From the NCBI GenBank assembly GCA_033032175.1, contig CM065323.1, forward strand, positions 2,976,001-3,040,000: 64,000 nt of DNA, written 5' to 3'. Origin of the DNA: Saturnia japonica. Its lineage: Eukaryota > Arthropoda > Insecta > Lepidoptera > Saturniidae. The notes beneath the pieces were generated by a model. It was not told where the DNA came from. It did not search any database and saw only the letters and a program-made list of their open reading frames with translations. Made by a program: the position numbers and the translations under genes. Shown here in pieces: positions 47,301-59,300 of this stretch. How positions within the stretch are numbered: position 1 is the stretch's first letter; each line of letters starts with the position of its first letter.

Positions 47301-50300
47301 GTCGGCAGCTCGACGACACCCAGTCGCCCGCCGCCGCCGGTAAGAGGGACCGCACAACGCACGCCGTTCGCTAGAAAAACAACACTCTAATCATAAATCA
47401 CAACTATTTTGGAGATTACACCTTAAGAATCCATATAAGGAGATAGATATGGAAATTCTAGGAGGGAGTGAAATTTAGTTAATTAAAGCGTTAACAAAAA
47501 GCGTGACGAATGTACCTTGCGCAACTTTCACTATTAAATTATATATGTGTATACCATACATCAGTCAGTACCAACCAATAAACCAATGAACCAATCACCT
47601 CTACCTCTTTGCCTATTGCATATTCTAAGACATTCGTACTTAAGGAAAACTCCAGTCGTGCGTCGGAGTAGACACACACAAACTTTTTATTTATATATTT
47701 ATGATTACAAACATCACAGCACATTTTAGAAATTGTAAAATAATTAGAATACCATTTTAGAGTGCCAATTAAGAAGTATTATATATATATGTAGCATCCG
47801 CACCGAACCGAAATAGCGGTGGCTTAGCTACACTGGGTAATTTCGATACGGTAAAAAACGATGTTCAAAAACTCGATAGCGCTGGAACAAATACAATGCT
47901 CTCACGTACCTTGGACTGCTCCAACACTTGCGATGATATCCACCGACACGATTCAGGTCACCATACGAATTCAGATTCGGTTTTGCACAGCGATTCTTGT
48001 TGCGTGCCTCGCGATAAGAGCTCCAATGTTCGACGAGTACATAAAGCATGACAGCTGTCAGCTGCGTTTGCCAGTCCCATCGAGTATTGATAATAAGGTT
48101 TTATATGAGTACGAAACATCCCGCCCACCAAAATGCCTATGGTATTTTCTGGTCAAATGATCAATTGGGGAACAAGGATCGGTAGATACGATAAGAACGG
48201 TAAAAACACTACGATATATTAGAATAGATATACGATAAAATATATATAAAATATAGATACATATAAATACATAGATATAATGAATTTAAGCGATTTAAGT
48301 TAATCTTCTAGCGGTAGAGGACATAACTTAACTAACGGTCGTTGAATCGTATGATTGTTTGTGGTTTTAACTAATGCAATACGAGGAATGCCATCAGTAC
48401 CAGGCAGAAGATCCACAACTCTGGCAAGAGGCCATTGCAGTGGAGTGCGATTATCGTCCTTGATAATTACCATTGAACCGATTTGTAGTGGTTTAGAATT
48501 TTTGGTCCATTTAGCGCGTTGTGTAAGAGAATTTAGATATTCGTGTTTCCATCTGGACCAGAAACTCTGATGAAAAGATTGTATCAACTGCCAGCGGTGA
48601 AGTCGATTTAGTTTAACATTAGATAGATCATCATCAGGAACAATAGTTAAAGGCTCTAAAGTAAGAAAATGTCCTGGCGTTAAAACTGATAAGTCATTTG
48701 GATCGGAGCTAATGGAACATAGAGGTCGCGAATTTAAAACAGCTTCAATTTGGACGAATAAAGTCGTAAGTTCTTCAAAAGTTAAGATTTGATCACCGAC
48801 CACTCGAAGTAAATGAGATTTAGCCGCTTTAATTTGTATTTCCCATATACCACCAAAATGAGGAGCTGACGGTGGGTTAAATTTAAATTCAATCTTTTCT
48901 GCATTGGAAGCGTGTTGCATAAGAGATGAAAGTTGATTTCTAGCTCCTACAAAGTTGGTACCGCAGTCAGCATGAATTATGTTACATCGGCCGCGACGTG
49001 CTACAAAGCGCCGAAGTGCAGCGATAAATCCGTCCGTCGAAAGAGTAGATACCACCTCGAGGTGTACTGCTTTGGTTGCAAGACAAACGAATAAACAAAG
49101 ATAAGCTTTGTCGATCTTAGCACCTCGATGTGGTCCAAGTTTAATGCGAAAGGGTCCACCAAAGTCAACGCCAACGATACAGAATGGTTTTATTTGATTT
49201 ACACGGTACGATGGAAGTTCTGCCATAAAGGGCTGCAAAGGCTTTGGATTCACGCGGTAGCATTTGATACATTTAGCGAGACGATGACGAATAGTGCGTT
49301 TTGCAGATACTATCCAGAATTGCTGTAGAAGCAAATATTGAGTAGTATTAATTCCCGGATGTAAATAACTGTGATGTATAAAATCAATTATTAGAAATGT
49401 AAAAGGATGGTTAGGCGGTAAGAGAGCAGGGTGCTTTTGTGTATATTCTAAGCCCGAACGAGAAATTCTGCCACCCACCCTGAGTACACCTAGTTTATCG
49501 ATAAAAGGATTAAGTTTACGAAAATGTTTTGATAACGGCTTATTTAACTTTAGGTTAATGATTTCTCCTGAAAATGTAGTACCTTGTACATGTTTTACTA
49601 ATTGCATCAAAGCATTGTGTCGCTCAAGATTATTGATAAACTTGTAATTATTAAAATTTAAATGTCTACATTTGTTAATGAAACGATAGATGTAAGCTAA
49701 TATCCTAACAATTTTTTGCAAAGACGAGAAGCGGTTTAAAAGATTATCAAAAATGTTAGGATCAACTTTAGCGATATTTTTTGATGTTAGAACTATTGGA
49801 TTACGAGCTTCACTCTCAACAATGGCTTTATCTTCGTGTGATAAGCTAACTGAACATACTGACCAAGATTCTGGATTTTCATGCAACCAATACGGTCCCG
49901 CCCACCATAACGTATTGTGAAGCAATTCTCTGGGGAATTGACCTCTAGAACAGATGTCAGCAGGATTCTCGCTTGAGGGAACATGGTTCCAGCATTCGAT
50001 GGGTGTAATGTCTTGTATGTGGCTAACACGATTAGCGACGAATGTTGACCACCGTGAAGAATGAGAGCGTAACCACGAAAGAACAATTGTCGAATCTGAC
50101 CAGAAGTAGACAGCGTCAATTTTAATACGAGAGAGGTAAGTATCGCGTAGGAATTTATATAAGTCTGCAAGCATTACGGCTGCACAGAGCTCGAGACGTG
50201 ATAACGAAATACGTTTTAGAGGTGCGACACGAGCTTTGGAGCAAACCTGGAATACGTGAATTTTACCAACGGAATTAGTAACACGCATATAGAACACTGT

Positions 50301-53300
50301 ACCCAACGCATTTTCAGAGCTGTCACAAAAGCCGATTAGTTCACACGATTTTACATTTGGACATATGAGTTTACGAGGTATTTTTAGTTGCGACAATAGT
50401 GGCATTTGATTTCGATATATGCTCCAAGTATTGACGATTTCATCCGGTGGAGTTTGATCCCAGCCAACACCTAGAATCCAAAGCTTTTGAATCAAACATT
50501 TAGCTTGAATTGTAATAGGAGATAAAAATCCTAACGGATCGAAAATTCGCGCGATTTCACTTAAGATAGAACGTTTAGTGCATACTCGATTTGAAGGTTT
50601 GATTTCAAAAAGAAATGCGTCTACGGTAGGATCCCATCGGAGTCCCAAAACCTTCAACGTTTGTGTTTCCGTATTGTCAAGCGATACAGAACCAGTTAGA
50701 CAATCTTCACTGGGAAGATTGGATAAAAGCTGTGGATTATTACTAACCCACTTTCGAAGTTTGAAACCTCCGAGATCAAAAAGAGCAACGACTTGTGATT
50801 TTGCATCTTGTGCGAGTTCAAGAGAAGAAAAACCGGTAATGACGTCATCGATATAAACATCCGATAGTACGATTTCTTTTGCGAGTCGGTAATTATCTCC
50901 TTCGTCTTCAGCAAGTTGTCTTAGAGTACGACAAGCTAGATATGGAGACGAAGACAATCCGTAAGTCACTGTGTTAAGACGATATTCACGAAGGATTTCA
51001 CTAGATGAGCTCCTCCAGAATATACGCTGATAATCACGATGATCGGGTGCAATTAAGATTTGGCGATACATCTGACGTGCGTCTGCCATAAACACGACGT
51101 TATGTTCTCGAAAGCGCAGAAGAATACTCAATATATTAGGTTGCAATTTGGGGCCGATAAATTGTGTATCGTTAAGTGATCTAGAATTAAGATCTTTCGC
51201 TGAACCATCGAATACGACGCGCAATCGTGTTGTCTTAGATTCAGGGCGTAGAACACAATGATGTGATATATAATATTTTCCCCTGCCCATTTCGTTTACT
51301 GGGACTAACGACATATGACCGCTCTCTATGTAATCAGACATAAAATCTGCGTATTGTGAATGTAGATCCGGATCTCGTGATAGTCTTCGTTCGATAGCGT
51401 GGAATCTTCGCAATGCAACATCCCGAGAACCATCGAAGGTTGGTTCTGATCCAGTTTTAAAAGGAATACGTACCATATATCGGCCAGATTCATCGCGAGT
51501 ATGATCAGACTTAAACTTTTGCTCGCATAGTAATTCATCTGGAGTCAATATTGATGAACTTGGTACGGAATCAAGTTCCCAAAATCGTTGTACTAAAGCA
51601 TTTAACTCGTTATCGATATCTGGTAATGTATGTAACAAAGTATTAGACGATATGCATGTCTTGCCTAAAAGAATCCAACCAAAAATTGAATTAAACGCGG
51701 TAGGTTGGTTGGAACCGCCTTTAATATGTTGGTTAAGAATAGATTCTGCGAATACGTCCGCAGCGAATAGTAAATCGATAGGTCCTGGAATATCAAAACC
51801 AGGATCCGCCAAGGATAACGATTTAATATGTGACCATCCCGATGTGTTCAACTGCGCGATTGGTTGATCGCCACATATTTTAGAAATAACGTGCATATTT
51901 AATTTGTACAACACTCGACCGTCAGTTCCGACAGAACACACGACGTCACCGATGATCGGTGCTGCCGCATCTCCCAGCCCACTAACGTTCGCGATAGTCT
52001 TAACAGATTTTAAGTTTAATTTTTGTATCGCCGATTCAGTAATAAAACTACTTTGACTGCCGGTGTCAAATAAAGCACGGAAAGATTGCATGTTGCCTGA
52101 AGCATCCAGAATTTGAACGATAGCTGTTGCTAACAGCACGGTAATGTTTGGTTGAGATCTTGACACCAAAGTTGACCCGATATGCTTTGGCTCGTTATTA
52201 GAATTGTCACGATGGAGCAAAGTATGATGTTTATGTTTGCATTTGCGACACGAGAAAATCGAATGGCAATTCTTCAGTTGATGTGAAGATTTCAAGCAGT
52301 TAAAACACCAGTTCTTTTGTTTAGCTATAAGCTGGCGATCGTCAAGCGATTTGTTTAAAAATTCTTGACATGATGTAATTGCATGTGCCTGATTGCAATA
52401 AGGACACTTACCCGAAAATGAGTCAATTTTATTATCAACCACACTCTTTTTATCATATTTTTCAGGTGCAACAACAAGCGCTTGTGAAGTAGCAACATGC
52501 TTGTATTGATTTGACACATGCCTATGCTTAGGTGGATATTTTATGACTTCATTCGATTCGGAAAAATGTGTGTCACGCAACATAGCTTCGCATTTAGATC
52601 GAAGAAAACTCTTAAGTTGATCATAAGACGGTAATTCGATATCTGAATATTTTTCCTCAAAACTACGGCGGATATCTTTGTCAAGTTTCGATAAAATGTG
52701 ATAAACTAAAACAAAATCCCAATTCGCAACCGGTAAGTTGATCGTTTTTAGAATACTCAAATTCTCTTCGAAAAGATCAAGCGACTTCTGGAACTCGCGC
52801 GCGTTGATGTATTTAAAGTCAATATTTAAAATATCTCTCCAACAGCTAAACGCTAAGGTACGTTTACACTTGTAGCGAGCAATAAGTGAATTATACGCAT
52901 CATGATAATGTTCGTGAGTCATAGGGTACGCTTTTACTACTAACAACGCATCGCCGCTAAGAGAAGATATCAAATAATGAAACTTTTCCGTATCTGTAAG
53001 TGAAGTAGAATTATGAATTAAAGCGTTAAAAGTATCAAAATATTCGGGCCATTGTTTGATGTTCCCGCCGAAATTAGGCAGAACGATTTTCGGCAAACGA
53101 ATATTTTGTGATGAAGTCCTATGCGATTGATTAGATTCACTTTTAGTTAATTTCCGGTGAATCGATAATATTCGATAATACATATCATCAAAATGTTCTT
53201 GGATTTCATTTTCGTTGTCATCCGAGTTATCTATTAGGTCTAAAATAGTAACATGCGCGTTCTCGAAACTCGACGTAATTTCTTTAACATCCTGATGATA

Positions 53301-56300
53301 TGATAAAAATAAGTCGCTGTGTGAAGGGTCCTCTATAGCTAAAGTACCGATTTCCAAAGCCTTTGCTAACCGTTTAATAGCAATTGTACGTTTTCTGCGT
53401 AAAGATGCTAAGTCTTGAATTGTATGAGATTGCTCAAAAGAGGTCGATTTAGCCTTTGTTAAACTTGGCATTTTACGCGTAGTATGTTTTCTAAGGATCG
53501 GCATCATGAACTATTTTAGGTTCGATAATTGAAAAAAGAAATTCAAATTAATTTGACACGTGAAGAAAAAAGAATTCAATTTTAAAAACGTAAACAAATG
53601 AATTTTCGAATTTATATTTCGATTTGCAACAAATGACAAAAATATGTAAGAAAATTTGAAAGGTCACAATATATGATAAAATATATGTATTTATATATAT
53701 AATACTATTTAGTCGATGAAATTATTATAAGCCGATGAAATTAATTAAGTACCGATGAAATATAGTGATTACTTAATTAGATCTTACAATAATTTCCGAT
53801 GACACACAAATGATATATATGTGAAATATCTGTTCGATGGTAACTATTGTACGATTTAGATATATATGAATAGGTATTTAGGTATGATTACTCGCAATAT
53901 TAAGTAAGAACTACGACGATGACCAGAAATACCACAAACATATACCACGATTGAGAATAATATCGGTGGAAATCCCGGGTTCCGGCACCAAAAAGATGTA
54001 GCATCCGCACCGAACCGAAATAGCGGTGGCTTAGCTACACTGGGTAATTTCGATACGGTAAAAAACGATGTTCAAAAACTCGATAGCGCTGGAACAAATA
54101 CAATGCTCTCACGTACCTTGGACTGCTCCAACACTTGCGATGATATCCACCGACACGATTCAGGTCACCATACGAATTCAGATTCGGTTTTGCACAGCGA
54201 TTCTTGTTGCGTGCCTCGCGATAAGAGCTCCAATGTTCGACGAGTACATAAAGCATGACAGCTGTCAGCTGCGTTTGCCAGTCCCATCGAGTATTGATAA
54301 TAAGGTTTTATATGAGTACGAAACAATATATATATATATATATTACATTTCATACTGATACCTAACGATAACGATATGTTTGCATGAATGTATTTAAAAA
54401 GATGTTTAATCAGTAATGGGTGGGAGTATGTATGTGCTTAATAATATGTGTGTGTATGTGAGATTATTATTTTAAGTGTTTTAGGTTTCTTCATTAGCCT
54501 ATTGGTCGTAAGCCCGACTGCTATGCTTGAGGTCCTGGGTTTGATTCCCAGGTCGAGCAAAGTGTTATTGGGTTTTTCTATGAAATTCTCAGTAGCAGCT
54601 CGGAGTTTGGCTTTGTGCCCGATTAATGGCAATAGGCTCGACCCCTATTACATGGGACCTAAAAAACATACACGGCGAACAGAACTGTGGATGTACATTA
54701 GTACACGTATACTTAACCCTTCGGGGATACAAGCATGATGATATTTTATGTTGAGAAACTGCTCTTGACTTAAGTGGAAAATGTGAATATAATTAAAAGC
54801 ATCATTATCATTACGACTTTATTCTTAAAGAAGGATCCATGTTGGTAGTCCACATTGTTCGTTCTATCTTTAAAGAGTTGTATCTTTTAAGCGTAATTGG
54901 TAGCCGATTGAAACTTCCACAAAATATGTGATATTCTAATGAACACCCTAAAGAAAAAAAAAAGGAATGTTAAGGGAAGTCCCCGTAGTACGAGAAGCGT
55001 AACTTTTTAACGTTGCTTTTTTGCTCTATCGTAAAAAAGGTACTAAATACAAGCGTCAAACTTCTAAAGTACATCAATAAGTAATAAGAACCAACCACGT
55101 GTAAGTCAGGCTTGCGCTAAGAACCCCGAAATGAATAATTATTTTGGTAAATACATAGCACAAATATATTGTGCGGCGGAACGGAATTCTCGTTGCGCGA
55201 GTTCTGTTCACCCTTTGCCGATTTTTTTAAACATATTCCAATGCATTTTATCAGGAAATAAACATGCATTTTGTATGACTGTTGTTAAGTTTCCCACCTT
55301 ATCCCCTATCTACATCCCGGCAGCAAAATTATGAAACTTGTACCTTATTTAGACTTGGGTATAACTGTCTCAATTAATTTCTAACTTCCTTCACATAATA
55401 TCATGTACCTTCGACCACATCGTCTCTTAACATCAGAGGGTCTATCAACGAATTTTTATATTTTCAGACAAGATCAAAGTTATTACCTCTGTTTACCCAC
55501 TAGAGAAGCTGCTAGTATAACTGGTATATAAAAACCGGCCAAATGCGAGACGGACTCGCGCGCCGAGTTTTCCGTAATTGTACAAGTACATTTACCAAAA
55601 TAATTAGACAATGTTACACAAGAATGCACCGAACAATTATAACGAAAAGATTAACTATATTGAGGGACAAACTTAACTTTGCCGTTGAACTCTATTGTCC
55701 CCATACATTGCCATATGCCACGGTCAGTTTACCAACTGTACATAAATTTATAATCACGAATTATTTTTTCGTGATTTAAATACAAATTTGCTGTATTCGG
55801 ATTTTTTCCTTTATTTGTGCTATAAGACCTTACTCCCTACTAAATTTCATGATTCTAGGCTAACTGGAAGTACCCTATAGGTTTTATTCCCTTTACTAAA
55901 GTTTGATTTTTTTGACAGCTACCAGGGATTACAGACCATAGTATTTGATATTAATGTCAACTTGATACCTTCACACGCTCCTGAGAAAAGGGGTCTTGAC
56001 AGACAGACAGATGGACAACGAAGTGATCCTATAAGGGGGTTTTTGAGGTATGGAACCCTAAAAATAAGAAAATTTTCAATAGTATTCGAAAACTGTCAAA
56101 ATTCGTATTGAACCCCAACTCCTACTTGCTGGTTCGTCGTCTCTTTTCCACCTAACTTAAAAATACACTCTTTCTCCAGATGTCTCGACAGTTCATCTCT
56201 TTATCCATCAACCTTGCCAGTACGTATCTTTCTCTATCTATGTAACTATTTATACATCTGTATTAACTAAATTAATAGATAAAATACATAAACGAGAATA

Positions 56301-59300
56301 CTCACCGTAGAATCCATTACATTCTCCTGATATCTGTCTGCTAATATTCTTGATGTTCTCGATGTGAGTTGACTTGTGGCCGGGCGTGCCTTTCAAATGG
56401 CGGAACTTGGACACTTTGCCTGTAAAGAACATGTACAATCAATCACAGGATGGAAAAGTGGATGGAGACAACTTTAACCGCAGTAGAGCAGTATAATATA
56501 ATACAATCTGTAGGAACAAACAATCATAATAAAATCTTCATTATTTATAATTTATCAAATATTATTAAACTTATTCGGTTGTCTCAACTCGTACATTTAA
56601 TTACAACCAATAACCATACAATTCATGCATCTTTTTTGGTCCTTAGAGCCAGATATGTAACAGAGAGCAATGTATATAAGTAATCAAATATAGGTTACAT
56701 TTTTCGAATTTTTTTGTCTAGACTGATAAATCTAATTTCAACCAATAACCATCCAAGTCATACATCCTTTTCGGTCTTTCGAACTGGAAGTGTTGATATA
56801 ATCTGATACCTAAGCCTACATTTATTATTCTTCATGGCAAAGGTTCACCATAAAATAAAAACAAACATTTTCAACCTTTATAAACATTTACATTAATACC
56901 TAAACCGGTGAAAAGACAATATGATCACCGAATCCTTCATAAATAATAGACTTACCAAAGACTGTCGAAGTTCTTTTTGTCGTGACATTAGGCACTGAAG
57001 CCCGTTTGTCTTCACGATCTGGACTCTTGCGGGATTTCAATGAATCTCTGCGTCTAAAACCACATTTTTCTTATCATTTCTATTAATATTTTATTGAAAG
57101 TTCAACGTAAAACTAATTTTACATTATTAAATTTTTCCTACATTCAGTAAGTCTTTCAGGACTGATTTCGAGCAGGGCTTTAGGTTACAATATCATTACG
57201 CTGTTCTGTAGTAGTTAAAGCGGAAATAAAAATAAACAACTACAAATAATTAATAAAAAGCCTATATATAATAACTAACACAAATAAAATACGTAGTTGG
57301 ATAACATCAAAAGCAAAATTTAGTACCTAAGCGGTGCAGGGGATGGTGGTGTATCGGACACAGCCACCACACTCACAGAGCGCGTCTCGTACACGCGCCT
57401 CCGGTCAGCTATCGACTGGGTACCACTGTACAGTATACAAAACAAATTGACCGACACGTAAAATAGAAGTAAAGAAGAAACCTTAGAAACAACGATGATT
57501 TAGTTGTAACGTGTTCGGGCAACGTGCAACCGAGATAGATTTCAATCCTACAATGAGCCTGAAAGAAAACATCTGGATGAAACCATATCACGGTGGTGGT
57601 AGGGCAATTTCAAACTGCCACCTTTTTTATACCGTATTAGAACCATATTGCCTACCTTGAAGACCGCATTTCAATCCAGTTTTGAAGAGCCCCATCTCAT
57701 AGCCCTGGGGGAATGCCGTGCTGGGTAGCCCATTCCACAACCCTAGTGTATATGACAGGAAGGATAAGTTTTCAAGTGTGAAGATGAACAGCCAACCAAC
57801 GGGCGGAAGGTGCTAGTTTGGAACGGTGATGAGGGCGCCACACCGAAAAGTTTCTCAGAGCATTCTCGATTGTACATTCGGTAAAAGACACAAAAAGACC
57901 CGAAGTCTCTGCGAAGTTGTAAGGTGTCTAGACCATATGTCAGCTCGAAATCGTCGACAATACAAATAACAAGCCTTTCCACAGTGTTAAGAGAAAGTTG
58001 GTAGGCAGGAACAGTAATAATCGTTGCCTTGGTGTGAAGTACTGCTTGGACCGATTGAGAATACCCAGCTTCTTAGCTGCCAATTTGGCCTTGCTCTCCA
58101 AATAACTCCGGAATTGCAATCGCCGGATTCGCTGGATATATTGACACCAAGGATCCTGATACCCGACTACCTACCACACTCGACATTTAAAGATATGTGT
58201 CCCAGCAGATGCATTTAAGAGCCTGACTTCCTCTAGGCATAGTGTCTTACCATTTTTGATTAAATTGACACTCAATATCATCAGGTGAGTTTGTAGTAAA
58301 ACGTCAAAACTATATATATTAGAAAAAAAATCTAAATATGTATATATATATACCTTTCTCACAATTCGATGTATTTCAATATGGGCAAAAACAATACAAC
58401 AGTCTATGAGATTTTTCTTATCGTTATAGGTTTAGAGTTTAGGCCACAATGTCACCTGATCTTAATTAATGATTTGGCCCATGATGGTAGCACGCTAAAC
58501 CTAGTGGAAGAATGGCTCTCAAGTGCAGCTTTTCAATTTGATGGTAGTGGCTAAGCTAGGCGGGCATGAGAAAAAGCACTATCACCACACCATGCTATGG
58601 TTTCATCACGATGTTTTCCCTCAACGCAAACTCAGGCTCATGCCCGTACATGCTGCCACTGAGCCATCATAAATATTAAAATAATTAAAAAAGCTTCATC
58701 TTTATTGGGTAACACTATATTTTCACTAAGCAGTACTATCGCTAAAACTTACTCAGCGTTCTCGAACATTCTTCTCCGTTCAGCAGTGCTCGGCGTCTTC
58801 GGCCGGTAACCGGAATCTGAAGAGTTCACCTCCTCTTCGAGACTTGTATCTGATTTGCCATTCGTGTACTCTTCTGATCGAATAAACAATAACTATACAC
58901 TTCAGAAGGCAAGTACTTCGGTGACTTACGGCAGTTTTCAATAATCTATCTAACCACTGTGTTTGTTACCGACGATAGCAAGATATATAATAAGCTTTTG
59001 CATTTCAATAACGTCGGATACCTAGTTCATACAGAAGCTTACCAACAGACATATCTTCAGTAACAAAACAGTGGTTAGATAGAGGAGTTTGGAAACGGCC
59101 GTAGGTCGAACCACGATCTGGTAATCAAGGTTTGGTTAGCTGCAATTCTTGAGTAGATTATAACATCGTCTAAAACAGACTCAAATTCGTACATATTTAT
59201 TTGTAACTAGTAACTCTAAGATAAACTGGGACACGACCGACACCGTGAAACAGTGTTGCCACATAATTTTACTAATAAATATATGTTGGGTTGCAAATAG

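Larger units (their letters stand above)
47790..54325 (-). mobile_element. Apparently intact BEL/Pao LTR retrotransposon
   Basis: 6536 bp in the 8.9-kb coronin-7 intron, same orientation as the gene. LTRs are 47790-48118 and 53997-54325, both 329 bp with TG...CA ends and no difference seen between them. ATATA flanks both sides (47785-47789, 54326-54330), a 5-bp duplication inside a TA run. Primer-binding site and polypurine tract are present, and one uninterrupted polyprotein frame fills the interior. Looks like a very recent insertion. Confidence 0.95.

Noticed and set aside
47828..48160. Short open frames inside the LTR as genes
   Set aside because: Identical frames occur at 54035-54358 because they are the two LTRs; nothing else supports coding.
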